A stretch of 44,961 nt of DNA from Bog-473 sp035534235 (GTDB lineage: Bacteria; Actinomycetota; Acidimicrobiia; Acidimicrobiales; RAAP-2). Location: NCBI GenBank assembly GCA_035534235.1, contig DATLSH010000022.1:1-44961 (forward strand). Reading direction: 5' to 3'. Both the position numbers and the translations under genes were made by a program. This document shows, one piece after another, positions 6,779 through 14,999 of the stretch; the first letter of the stretch is position 1; every line of letters starts with the position of its first letter. The notes below the pieces were generated by a model. That model was not told where the DNA came from. It saw only the letters and a list, made by a program, of their open reading frames with translations, and made no database searches.

Positions 6779-8134
6779 ATGCCACCTCCCCACCAGAGTG
6801 CCGACCGGTTCCGCTACGACGGCTACACCGTCGACCCCGCAAACGGGGTGGTGAGCTGCACCTACTCGACCGCCGGGCACACCTTCACCGAGCGCTACGG
6901 CTTCGGCCCCGGCGGCAACTGGGATCACGCCGCCGTGGAGGCCGCCGTGCGCATTCTCTTCCTCCTGGCGGGTGTCTCGTACTACAAGACCATGGCGGCG
7001 CCGGTGATCGACCTGGGGGAGACGGCCACCTCGGAGCGCGAGCGGGTCTTCCTCTCGAATTACTACGGCAATGGCCTGGGGGAATTCGCCTATCGAAACG
7101 GCATCGACCTCCGGGACCTCACCGTCTCCGGTCCCGGACTCCCCCGGACAACCGCCGTGGAGTACACCCCATCGCCCGGTCGCCCCCTCATTCCCTTCGG
7201 CGGTGGCATCGACTCCATCGTGACCGCCGACACCCTGGGGGCGCGGCACCCCGACGCAGCGCTGTGCATCGTCCATCCCCCCGGTGATCGTTTCGCCGCC
7301 ATTGAGGACGCGGCGGCGCGCACCGGACTCCCGGTCACCCGCATCTCCCGGGAGCTGAGCCCACTCATCCGCCGGTCAGACGCGATGGGCTTCCTCAATG
7401 GCCACGTACCGGTCACCGCGATCATCACCGCGGCTGCACTGGTGGCCGCTGTGCGCGAAGGGCGCGACGCCGTGGTTCTCTCCAACGAGTGGTCGGCTTC
7501 CGTGCCCACGCTCGTCGTCGACCGCCAACCGGTGAACCACCAGTGGTCCAAGGGCGGCCAGTTCGAGCAGGACTTCGCGGGGCTGATCCTCGACACGCTG
7601 GGCCCGCACATCTCGGTGTTCTCCTACCTGCGTCCCCGCAGCGAGCTCTGGGTGGCGCAGCAGTTCGCCCGCCTGACCGCGTTCCACGACGTGTTCCGGA
7701 GCTGCAACCGTTCCTTCCAGCAGGACCCGGCCCAACGCCTCAGTCATTGGTGCGGCAGGTGCGACAAGTGCTGCTTCATTGACCTGATCCTCTCCCCGTT
7801 CATGGGCGCCGGGGATCTCTCCACGGTGTTCGATGGGCACGAGCCCCTCACCGATCCGGAAGCGGTACCGCGTTTTCGGACCCTGCTCGGTCTCATGCCC
7901 GACACCAAGCCGTTCGAGTGTGTGGGTGACGTCGGGGAATGCCGGGCCGCCTTGCTTCTGGCCGCCGATCGCGCCGACCGGACCGGCTCCGGGCTCCTTC
8001 GCCGGCTGAGGGACGAGGTGGTGGCCCAACCCGCCGCGGGCGTCGTCGACCCGATGGCCCTCCTCGCTCCCGTCGGGCCCCACTACATACCGGAGCGCTA
8101 TGCGCCACCCGATCTCCTGGTCCGAGCTCACTAG
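6779..8134 (+). CDS. murL: MurL: UDP-MurNAc-L-Ala-L-Glu epimerase
   Basis: About 451 residues. It carries the landmarks I recall for Xanthomonas MurL, in order: LLAGVSYYK, GLGEFAYRNG, a PP-loop-like GGGIDS (141-146), NGHVPVTAI, LSNEWSAS, VNHQWSKG, SYLRPRSELWVA, FRSCNRSF, the Cys cluster WCGRCDKCCF (324-333) and KPFECVG. MurL uses ATP to epimerise the terminal L-Glu of UDP-MurNAc-L-Ala-L-Glu to D-Glu, bypassing glutamate racemase. A Cys at 332 and the text DKCC differ from the CPKC form I remember. A TAGCAT box lies at 6734-6739. An in-frame GTG at 6740 directly abuts that box, so ATG 6779 is the better start. The 35-base overlap with murD2 indicates one operon. Confidence 0.88.
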   Translation: MPPPHQSADRFRYDGYTVDPANGVVSCTYSTAGHTFTERYGFGPGGNWDHAAVEAAVRILFLLAGVSYYKTMAAPVIDLGETATSERERVFLSNYYGNGLGEFAYRNGIDLRDLTVSGPGLPRTTAVEYTPSPGRPLIPFGGGIDSIVTADTLGARHPDAALCIVHPPGDRFAAIEDAAARTGLPVTRISRELSPLIRRSDAMGFLNGHVPVTAIITAAALVAAVREGRDAVVLSNEWSASVPTLVVDRQPVNHQWSKGGQFEQDFAGLILDTLGPHISVFSYLRPRSELWVAQQFARLTAFHDVFRSCNRSFQQDPAQRLSHWCGRCDKCCFIDLILSPFMGAGDLSTVFDGHEPLTDPEAVPRFRTLLGLMPDTKPFECVGDVGECRAALLLAADRADRTGSGLLRRLRDEVVAQPAAGVVDPMALLAPVGPHYIPERYAPPDLLVRAH

Positions 8135-9437
8135 CGCGTCCGTCGGCGTCTGGGGCCTGGGCGTCGAGGGGTCAGCCAGCGTCCGCCGCCTGCAATCCAT
8201 GGGTTCGGTCCCGGTGCTGGTGGAGGACGAGCCGGCCGCACCGGCCATGGGCGATCTGGAAGTCCTCTCCACCGCGCAAGGTGGCCTCCCCGCACTCTTG
8301 CGGTGCGACGTCGTCATCAAGAGCCCCGGCATCAGTCGCTATCGACCCGAAGTGGCCCAGCTCGAATCCGCCGGGGTGCCCGTACGAGGTGGTCTCGGCC
8401 TTTGGCTGCAGGATGCCGATCGCGCCGGGATCGCCTGCATCACCGGGACCAAGGGCAAGAGCACCACGACGGCGCTGGCCGTCCACCTCCTCACCCGGCT
8501 CGGGTACGACGCCAGGGCCGGAGGGAACATCGGCCGGCCTCCGTGGGACCCCTCGGCGGAGCAGGACCCGGCCTACTGGGTCATTGAGACGTCGAGCTTC
8601 CAGGTCCCGGACCTGACGTGCGGGCCGCCCGTGGTGGCCGTGACCTCGCTATCGCCCGACCACCTGGACTGGCACGGCAGCGTCGAGCGCTACTACGCCG
8701 ACAAGTTGTCGCTGTGCACCAAGCCAGGAGTCACCCTGGCCATCGCCGAAGGTTCCGACCCCCTCCTGCGTGCCCATGCCGCCGCCATGGGTCCCCATCT
8801 GCGTTGGGTCGGTCGGCTGGGCGCGGCACCGGTCACCACCTGGTCCCACGCCCTCGCCCTCCCCGGTCTGCACAATGCGCGCAACGCGTCCATCGCCCGT
8901 GCCGTCCTGGTCGGCCTGGGCATAGCCGCCGCCGATGACGACGACGCAATGACCGCCGCGGCCGTGGGGTTCGCCGGTCTTCCCAGCCGGTGCCGATCAT
9001 TGGGCCACATCGGGGCTACCGAGTTCGTCGATGACAGCCTGTCCACAAACGTACTGCCGGCCCAGGCCGCCCTGGCCGCCTTCGACGACCGGCCGGTGGC
9101 GCTTCTGGTGGGCGGGCATGACCGTGGGCTGGACTACACCCCGCTCGGACAGTCAGTGGCGCAGCGGGTCCAGCGGATGCAGCCGACTCTGGTGGTCACC
9201 ATGCCGGACAACGGCCCTCGCATCGGCCACGCCATCCGCCAGGTCGCCGGTGATCAGGTTGAGATGGTTGACGCCGACGATCTCGCCGATGCCGTGGCCA
9301 TCGCCTTCGCCTGGGCCGAGTCCGGGGGTGTAGTCCTTCTCTCACCTGCCGCGCCCAGTTTCGGGCGCTACCACGACTACCGCGACCGGGCCCGGGCCTT
9401 CGCCGAGGCAGCTGCCCGCTGCGGCACCCTCAGCTGA
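8100..9437 (+). CDS. murD2: MurD2: UDP-MurNAc-L-Ala--L-glutamate ligase
   Basis: A Mur ligase of 445 residues. A Rossmann-like N-domain starts with VGVWGLGVEGSASVRRL, the ATP loop is GTKGKST (116-122), and the central domain has ETSSFQ and SPDHLDWHGS. The C-terminal domain has FVDDSLSTN where ordinary MurD has NDSKATN, and PSRCRSLG in place of the usual HR motif. That divergence and the partnership with murL argue for MurD2, which adds L-Glu rather than D-Glu. The ATG at 8100 has GGAG five bases upstream and lies inside the murL 3' end, so this is one of few genes here with a clear ribosome site. If it were an ordinary MurD it would still fit the fold; the substrate call rests on context. Confidence 0.85.
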   Translation: MRHPISWSELTSASVGVWGLGVEGSASVRRLQSMGSVPVLVEDEPAAPAMGDLEVLSTAQGGLPALLRCDVVIKSPGISRYRPEVAQLESAGVPVRGGLGLWLQDADRAGIACITGTKGKSTTTALAVHLLTRLGYDARAGGNIGRPPWDPSAEQDPAYWVIETSSFQVPDLTCGPPVVAVTSLSPDHLDWHGSVERYYADKLSLCTKPGVTLAIAEGSDPLLRAHAAAMGPHLRWVGRLGAAPVTTWSHALALPGLHNARNASIARAVLVGLGIAAADDDDAMTAAAVGFAGLPSRCRSLGHIGATEFVDDSLSTNVLPAQAALAAFDDRPVALLVGGHDRGLDYTPLGQSVAQRVQRMQPTLVVTMPDNGPRIGHAIRQVAGDQVEMVDADDLADAVAIAFAWAESGGVVLLSPAAPSFGRYHDYRDRARAFAEAAARCGTLS

Positions 9438-9457
9438 ACCAGGTCACCCGGGTCAAC

Positions 9458-10117
9458 TCAGCAGCAGGCGCCGACCGGGGCCGATTCTTCACGTTCGTCA
9501 AGGAACCACCACCATGCGTCGGCCGCCACCCGTGCGGCGGCATGGACCACAGCCGGATCGGCCGCCAGTCCGGCCAGAGCCTCGCTGGACCATCGCGCAT
9601 GTTCGGCCTCCTGGGAGCGGTGGACGTCCCAGAACTGCGTGCCCGCGGCATCCATGCCGAAATGGCGCCGCAGCCCGTCGGCCTTCGCTGCGGCGATGTC
9701 AGCGGCCTGCACTTCGTAGGCCGCCACCATGGCCAGGGCGGCCACTGGGTCGTTCACCACGGCGGAACGCACCGAAGCCAGCAGCGCCTCAGTCGCCTTG
9801 GTGGGTGCCGCATCGGATCGAGCGCCGGCCGCACTGGCGAACGACTCGAAGAGTGCGACGTGCGGCGCCGGCACGCCCAACTCATCGGCCAGATTGGCCT
9901 TGACCAGCTGTCGGGAAGGACCGTCGGGCAACTCGGCCGCGATGGCGGACAGGGTCACCGGCAGCTCGTACTCAAGATGCCGGTACTGCTCGGCGTAGGC
10001 CGCCAGCTCACCGTCACCCAAGGTACCGACTTCCCAGCGCCGGTAGAAGGGGTGCGTGAGCAGGTGGCGCCCCTCAAGGGCGTCAGTCAGCACTTCTTGG
10101 ATCCGGTCAGTGTGCAT
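9458..10117 (-). CDS. TenA/CADD-like haem-oxygenase-fold protein, putative diiron enzyme
   Basis: A 219-residue all-helical protein. The N-terminal HPFYRRWEVGTL and AYAEQYRHLEYELP, the middle LADELGVPAPH and AYEVQAADI, and the C-terminal HRSQEAEH (H166, E170, H173) place one Glu-His set and an HxxxExxH where chlamydial CADD and related haem-oxygenase-like diiron proteins keep their metal ligands. CADD makes p-aminobenzoate by sacrificing its own residues, while other relatives act on thiamin or pyrroloquinoline quinone precursors, so the function here is open. The last two residues are Cys-Cys. TATGGT (10128-10123) lies five bases before the ATG, suggesting a leaderless transcript. It is convergent with murD2 with 20 bases between. 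Confidence 0.75.
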   Translation of the reverse strand: MHTDRIQEVLTDALEGRHLLTHPFYRRWEVGTLGDGELAAYAEQYRHLEYELPVTLSAIAAELPDGPSRQLVKANLADELGVPAPHVALFESFASAAGARSDAAPTKATEALLASVRSAVVNDPVAALAMVAAYEVQAADIAAAKADGLRRHFGMDAAGTQFWDVHRSQEAEHARWSSEALAGLAADPAVVHAAARVAADAWWWFLDEREESAPVGACC

Positions 10118-10185
10118 GGCGCACCATACCGCCTCCCCCATGGCGGTTTCCGTGCACGGCTGGGCCAGCGGGCACAATCTGAGCC

Positions 10186-11058
10186 GTGTTCAGCCTCCTG
10201 TGCTTCGTCGCCGGCGGTCTGATCGGCTGGAGTGCCTCTCGTGGTGGGGCCCGGGTCCAGCGGCTGTGGCCGGTGATCCTGCGCACCCAGATCCTCCTCA
10301 CTTCGGTCATCCTCTCGGTGGTGGCGGCCTGGAGGCTCACTTCTCCCGGACAACTGGTGGGACCCCTCCTCCTGGCCGCCGGGCTCTGGGTGATGTTCCT
10401 CGCCGCGGTGACGACCCGGGGTGTCCGGAGCACCGGTGAGGGCGCGCTGGAAGCCTGGGCCGTCGGGCCGAACAGCGGGTTCTGGGTCGTCCCCGCCGCC
10501 GCCGCGTTCGCCGGACCGGCCGGGACGATGATCGCCGTCCTGGCCAACGTGGCCAACACGTTGTGGGGCGCCGTTTGTGTCCACCTGATGCGCCGGGATG
10601 CCCCCACCCTGCAGCGACGCTCCACCACCTGGGTCGACCAATCACCCCTCCTAGCGTCAGCCGCCGGGTTGCTGCTGCATCTCGTGGGTAGCGCCCCCAC
10701 TTCCACCAAGGAGGTCCTGACCCTGGCCGGCCCGCTCCTGGCCTTCTCCGGCGCCGCCCTCTTCGCCGGCTCGGTGGTCCACCCACACAACCTGGGCGTG
10801 CCGCGGTCGGAACACGCCTTGCGCCGTTGGACCTGGCTCACCATGGTACGGAGCAGCTACTACCTCCTCATCGTGGCTTTCACCGCGTCGGTCCCTCTCG
10901 CCATCGTGGCCGCACTCACCGCCTTGAGCGCCCCGTCGTTCCAACCGATCCAACTGGCCGTGCTTTACGGCTACCGCTCCGGGGTGGTCAACGCCGCCGT
11001 CCGCTGGGGCTGGGTCCTGGCCCCCTTCGGACTGGGGCTGGCCGCACTCATCCGCTAG
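10186..11058 (+). CDS. Integral membrane protein, possible permease of unknown family
   Basis: A 290-residue very hydrophobic protein with about nine or ten predicted membrane segments by eye, beginning LLCFVAGGLIGW and ending WVLAPFGLGLAALIR. The AVLANVANTLWGAVCVHL segment and overall layout are reminiscent of auxin-efflux-carrier-like (BART superfamily) permeases, but I do not recognise a diagnostic motif and do not assign a substrate. The GTG start follows CAATCT (10175-10180) by five bases. It is divergent from the putative diiron protein (68 bases between starts), so both may share control. It is convergent with the HD-GYP gene. Confidence 0.7.
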   Translation: MFSLLCFVAGGLIGWSASRGGARVQRLWPVILRTQILLTSVILSVVAAWRLTSPGQLVGPLLLAAGLWVMFLAAVTTRGVRSTGEGALEAWAVGPNSGFWVVPAAAAFAGPAGTMIAVLANVANTLWGAVCVHLMRRDAPTLQRRSTTWVDQSPLLASAAGLLLHLVGSAPTSTKEVLTLAGPLLAFSGAALFAGSVVHPHNLGVPRSEHALRRWTWLTMVRSSYYLLIVAFTASVPLAIVAALTALSAPSFQPIQLAVLYGYRSGVVNAAVRWGWVLAPFGLGLAALIR

Positions 11059-11115
11059 CGCGCGCTCGGGCGGACCGTCCGGCCACCAAAGGTGATGAGA
11101 CCGGTGATGCTCCCC

Positions 11116-12657
11116 TCAGTTCGCGTTGGGGACAGCGAAAGAGAAGGAGTCACGGGAGAATTCAAAGCCCGTCTTGCGGAACAGGTTGGTGCATGATCGG
11201 ACGACATCGGGGTCGAACAAGGTGCCGCGGCCGGACTCAACCTCCCGGAGGGCAACTTTGAGCCCGGGTGCGGGGCGGTAGGGGCGATGCGAGTGCATCG
11301 CTTCGACAACGTCGGCCACGGCGAGGATCCGCGTTCCCATGGAGATCTCCTCGCCGGCGGCGCCCCGGGGGTAGCCCGACCCATCGAGGCGTTCGTGGTG
11401 GTTCAGGATCAATTCGGCAATGGGCCAAGGGAAATCGATGCCGGCGACGATGTCATAGCCGGCCTGGGGGTGCTCCCTGACGATCGCGAACTCGGCCGCC
11501 GAAAGGCGACCCGGCTTGCTAAGTATCTCCGCCGGCACGGCCAGTTTTCCGATGTCGTGAATGGAAGCCGCAACCCCGATCCCCATCGTCACGTCGCTGT
11601 CAAAGCCCAGGTCTGCTGCAATGGCCCGAGCCAGTCCCTCCACACCGCGCTGATGACCGGCGGTATAAGGGTCACGTATTTCGGCGGCGGTGGCGATCGC
11701 CCGCACCGTCGCCCCGAGACTGGCCTCGAAGCGGTTCTGGTACGCGGCGCGCTGGGTTCGGGAGCGGAGATTGTCGACACCGAACGAGAGGTCGGTGGCC
11801 AATGCGCTGAGCACTTCCACTGGAGCTTGGCTGAAGGCGTGCGGCCTCTTTGAATAGATGGCCAGCATGGCCGGCTCCATACTGGCGTGGGCTATTGGCA
11901 GGGCGATGGCCGAGCGGAAGCCGAACTCGAGTGCCAGGTTGCGCCACGACACATATTCAGGCAGTTCGGCGATGTCCTGGATCACCTGGATCTCAAGCGT
12001 TTCGAGGGCCTTGACCAGCGGTCCGTTATGGGCCCGACGTGTGCCGGAGAGATTCTTGTGCGCGTCAAAATAGGAAGAGAGACCGGGACCACTCGATGCA
12101 AGAAGTCGGATCCCGAGCGGATGCGAACTGTCAGAGACGGCGACGAAGGCGAGATCGTAGGCAACATCACCCACCACGACACGGCAGATCTCGTGGTACA
12201 GATCATCTTCGGTGGTCGCACGGACCAGCGCGCTACTTGCCCCGATCATGGCTCGGCGGGCCGAGTCGGCCAGCCTCTGCTCGGTGACATCATGGGCATT
12301 GATCACGATCGCTCCCGTCGCCGGGTCGTCGAGGCAGTTGGTGAACGTAATGCTCATGCACAGCCACCTACGGCCCGGCAACGAGAACCAGTAGTCCCCG
12401 GCTGGAACTCGATTGGAGCTGTTGACAATCTGCCTCAGCGTCTGCTCGGCACGCTCAACATCAGCGCCTTGCACCAGGTCGAGTGCGTTCATGCCGATCA
12501 ATGAGGGTCGGTCAATTCCGAGTGTCTCCTCGACGTTTCCCGCAAGAAAGGTGATGACTCCATTTGCATCGGCCAGGCCGAAAAGGTCATCCGAGCCCTT
12601 GACGAGCGCATTGAGGAGTCCGGAGTCCAAAACGGGATCTCGTTGCTGGCCTCCCAT
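11116..12657 (-). CDS. PAS-GAF-HD-GYP sensor, cyclic-di-GMP phosphodiesterase
   Basis: A 513-residue soluble signalling protein. A PAS domain lies at about residues 15-130 (DLFGLADANGVITFL, ending AHDVTEQR). A GAF domain lies at about 145-300 (FGFRSAIALPIAHA). An HD-GYP domain lies at about 310-500 with HDIGK, HPQAGYDIV, HHERLDGSGYP and ADVVEAMHSHRPYRP. The catalytic HD and the GYP motif are intact, so hydrolysis of c-di-GMP to GMP or pGpG is expected. The ligands of the PAS and GAF domains are unknown. The ATG is preceded by a strong GGGAGGGGG seven bases upstream, in contrast to the leaderless neighbours. No diguanylate cyclase gene is in the window. Confidence 0.9.
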   Translation of the reverse strand: MGGQQRDPVLDSGLLNALVKGSDDLFGLADANGVITFLAGNVEETLGIDRPSLIGMNALDLVQGADVERAEQTLRQIVNSSNRVPAGDYWFSLPGRRWLCMSITFTNCLDDPATGAIVINAHDVTEQRLADSARRAMIGASSALVRATTEDDLYHEICRVVVGDVAYDLAFVAVSDSSHPLGIRLLASSGPGLSSYFDAHKNLSGTRRAHNGPLVKALETLEIQVIQDIAELPEYVSWRNLALEFGFRSAIALPIAHASMEPAMLAIYSKRPHAFSQAPVEVLSALATDLSFGVDNLRSRTQRAAYQNRFEASLGATVRAIATAAEIRDPYTAGHQRGVEGLARAIAADLGFDSDVTMGIGVAASIHDIGKLAVPAEILSKPGRLSAAEFAIVREHPQAGYDIVAGIDFPWPIAELILNHHERLDGSGYPRGAAGEEISMGTRILAVADVVEAMHSHRPYRPAPGLKVALREVESGRGTLFDPDVVRSCTNLFRKTGFEFSRDSFSFAVPNAN

Positions 12658-13117
12658 CTCAATACCCCCTCCCTTGGTTCCCGACGAGCGAAGACATTGG
12701 GACTACCGGAGCACCCTGGCAGATGAACGTCCAGCTTGACGCCCGGGTGCACATCTCATGACGCCCAGGCGAACCGAGCCTCAACGGGCTCACTGACAGA
12801 TCGGTCACTCCGGGGGCGCTAGGCAATCGTCCCGCACGTCTGATCCCGTGGCGGATGCAAGTGACACGCTGCCCCTTCCCCCGTACATAGGTTGGGACGC
12901 CGGGTCAGCCAATCAACACCGTGCACGGTCCGGCGCCTCACCGATTCGTCCTGGACGACCCCGGCGACCCCACACCCACCACCGACAACCCCCGTGACAG
13001 GGAAAGGACATTGTTCCGGCTTGCTGAGCTCCCCGAGCACCAGGCTCCCTCCCTGTCCAATCTGCAAGCGAGCGTGCGACAGACGACAAGCATCTATCGG
13101 AACGAATGCCCCAGAAC
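12658..13117. other. 460-base stretch without a supported gene
   Basis: This lies between the start of the HD-GYP gene and the tRNA-Thr 3' end. The open frames here are short, have compositions unlike the neighbouring proteins, or run through the tRNA. It should hold the HD-GYP promoter on the minus strand and any tRNA terminator, but I found no convincing box or hairpin with a T-tract. Confidence 0.5.
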
Positions 13118-13193
13118 TGGAGCCTGAGAGGAGATTCGAACTCCTGACCTGCGCATTACGAGTGCGCTGCTCTACCGACTGAGCTACCCAGGC
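13118..13193 (-). tRNA. tRNA-Thr (anticodon CGU), CCA encoded
   Basis: The minus strand folds into a full cloverleaf. The acceptor stem GCCTGGG pairs with CTCAGGC (one G-T pair), the D arm is GCTC/GAGC, the anticodon stem is GCGCA/TGCGC with loop CTCGTAA (anticodon CGT), and the T arm AGGAG-TTCGAAT-CTCCT is perfect. The discriminator base is T at 13121, and CCA is encoded at 13120-13118. It lies 87 bases after holB on the same strand. Confidence 0.95.
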
Positions 13194-13280
13194 GAAACCG
13201 TCGGTCGACCCGCGATGGGCACACTCACCGGCCCCGGTGCGACGACGAGGGACCATGGTAGGCGCGCCCCGGGCGACCGC

Positions 13281-14372
13281 CTACGCCGCCAGAGCGCCCA
13301 GCCGGACGAAAAGCGACTGGAGGAGGAGCGCCTCGTTGGGATTCCTCGGCAGTGCCCTGGTGGCTTCGGTGATGAGGGATACGGCTTCGGCCGCCGCCCG
13401 CACCCCGGGGTCGCCGATCGGCACCGGGGCGGCAACGGACCGGACCGCACGCGCCCCGTAGACCCGGGCCAGCGCGCCCAGACCGGCCCGCAGGGCGTCG
13501 GTGCGCCAGCGGCGCTCCTCCCGTTTGTGCTGCTCCACGATCTCCTTGCGTCCGGGGAGACCCCGCTCTCCCATCATCTCGGCCTCGGCGGTGAGGCGTT
13601 CCATCTGGCGGGCGTGCTCGTCGCGCAGCGGCTCGGTCGCCCGGTCGGCCGACTCCAGCACGCGACGGGCCAGGGTGGCTGCCGTCACCCCCGAGCCGTC
13701 GAGCTCATCGGGCACCGATGCCCACAGCGCAGCACGCGCCGCCACATCGGGGTCGTCCACCATGACGCGGGCCCGCTCGGGACTACCTCCACAGCTGTCC
13801 ACCACCACCGAGGCCACATCGGGTGGCACGCCGCTTCCGGTCAGCCACTCAAGCAGCGCACTGCGCGGCACGGGAGGGAAAGGAACCTCGACGCACCGGC
13901 TCGCCACCGTGGCCAGGTCGGGCGTCAGCGCGTCGGCCAGCAGCACGAACACCGTGTCGCCCGGCGGCTCCTCCAGCGTCTTGAGCAGTACCGGAGCGGC
14001 CAGCGCCCCCAGGTGTACGTCGGTCACGATGACCACCTGGCGCGCCGACTGCAGCGGGCGGCGATGAGCCAGCGCCACCACCCGCTGCGCGTCGTCGACC
14101 CGCAGCGTGGCGCCGCTCCGGCGCACGACGTGGAGATCCGGGTGTTTCCCGGCCAGCGCGCCGCGGCAGCTGGCACAGGTGCCACACCCTCCTTCGGGGC
14201 ACAGCAGGGCGGCAGCGAAGCCGTGCGACGCGGCCAGACCACCGTGGCCCTCCGGTCCCCGGAACAGGTAGGCGTGGACCGGGTGGGGCGCGGCGGCGCG
14301 CAAGGCCGATACCGCTGCTTCCTGGCCGACCACCGCACTGAAAAGAGCGGGGGCCGGGGCGTCCCCGCTCAC
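13281..14372 (-). CDS. holB: DNA polymerase III delta-prime subunit (clamp loader)
   Basis: A 363-residue AAA+ clamp-loader subunit. It has the start SAVVGQEAAVSALR, a degenerate P-loop RGPEGHGG (typical of delta-prime, which does not hydrolyse ATP), the zinc ribbon CPEGGCGTCASC followed by GKHPDLHVV, and the LLKTLEEPPGDTVFVLLAD block. It helps open the beta clamp at primed sites. The GTG at 14372 overlaps the tmk stop by 4 bases (GTGA). The arrangement topA-tmk-holB is common in Actinobacteria. The C-terminal region contains a charged helical stretch around MERLTAEAEMMGERG that is usual for actinobacterial homologues. Confidence 0.92.
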   Translation of the reverse strand: MSGDAPAPALFSAVVGQEAAVSALRAAAPHPVHAYLFRGPEGHGGLAASHGFAAALLCPEGGCGTCASCRGALAGKHPDLHVVRRSGATLRVDDAQRVVALAHRRPLQSARQVVIVTDVHLGALAAPVLLKTLEEPPGDTVFVLLADALTPDLATVASRCVEVPFPPVPRSALLEWLTGSGVPPDVASVVVDSCGGSPERARVMVDDPDVAARAALWASVPDELDGSGVTAATLARRVLESADRATEPLRDEHARQMERLTAEAEMMGERGLPGRKEIVEQHKREERRWRTDALRAGLGALARVYGARAVRSVAAPVPIGDPGVRAAAEAVSLITEATRALPRNPNEALLLQSLFVRLGALAA

Positions 14373-14998
14373 CGTTTCCCTTCCGGGTTCGGGCCGAGAC
14401 GTTGGCGCACCATGTCGAGGAGATGGGCCGACAGTGCCGCCTGCTCCATGGCGCCGTCCACCACCACCCAGTGTTCCGGGTCCTGGGCCGCCTGGGCCAG
14501 GAAACCCTGGCGCACCCGCTCGGCGAATTCGGGACCCAGGCGCTCCAGGCGGTCCGGGGCACTTGCCGCCAGCCGCGTCCCGGCCACCTCCACCGTCACA
14601 TCGATCAGGATGGAGAGATCGGCAACCAACTTGTCGGTGGCCCACGCCACCAGCGTGGCCAGCTCGGCCACCGGCAGCCCACGCCCGTAGCCTTGATACG
14701 CCAGGGTCGATCCGGAGAAGCGGTCGCTCACCACCCACTCGCCCGCCGTCAGGGCCGGCTGGAGCACGAGCGCCACATGCTCGGCCCGATCAGCCGCCAT
14801 CAGCAGTGCTTCTGCGCGCAGCGACAACGCCGGCGCATCGGGGGCCAACAGGACCTTGCGCAAGGTGGCTCCCAGTGCCGTGGCACCGGGCTCGTGGGTG
14901 AGCCGCGCCCCGAGCGCCGCAGAGAGGGCCCGAGCCTGAGTCGACTTCCCGCAGCCGTCTATTCCCTCAAGCGCCAGCAGCCGACCCCGCACGGTCAT
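14369..14998 (-). CDS. tmk: Thymidylate kinase
   Basis: Phosphorylates dTMP to dTDP. The protein has 209 residues with the P-loop LEGIDGCGKST at the N-terminus, THEPGATALG for substrate contact, and VVSDRFSGSTLAYQGYGRG containing the DR(F/Y) motif and the start of the LID region. Length and motifs are standard. The ATG lies one base after the topA stop and the gene overlaps holB by 4 bases, so topA-tmk-holB form one transcription unit. Confidence 0.94.
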   Translation of the reverse strand: MTVRGRLLALEGIDGCGKSTQARALSAALGARLTHEPGATALGATLRKVLLAPDAPALSLRAEALLMAADRAEHVALVLQPALTAGEWVVSDRFSGSTLAYQGYGRGLPVAELATLVAWATDKLVADLSILIDVTVEVAGTRLAASAPDRLERLGPEFAERVRQGFLAQAAQDPEHWVVVDGAMEQAALSAHLLDMVRQRLGPNPEGKR

Positions 14999-14999
14999 G

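Noticed and set aside
12819..13256. A 145-residue open frame on the minus strand across the tRNA-Thr gene
   Set aside because: It reads WVAQSVEQRTRNAQVRSS, the well-known false translation of a tRNA. The cloverleaf explains the sequence.
13215..14690. A 491-residue plus-strand frame opposite holB and tmk
   Set aside because: It is antisense to two well-supported genes and shows no domain.
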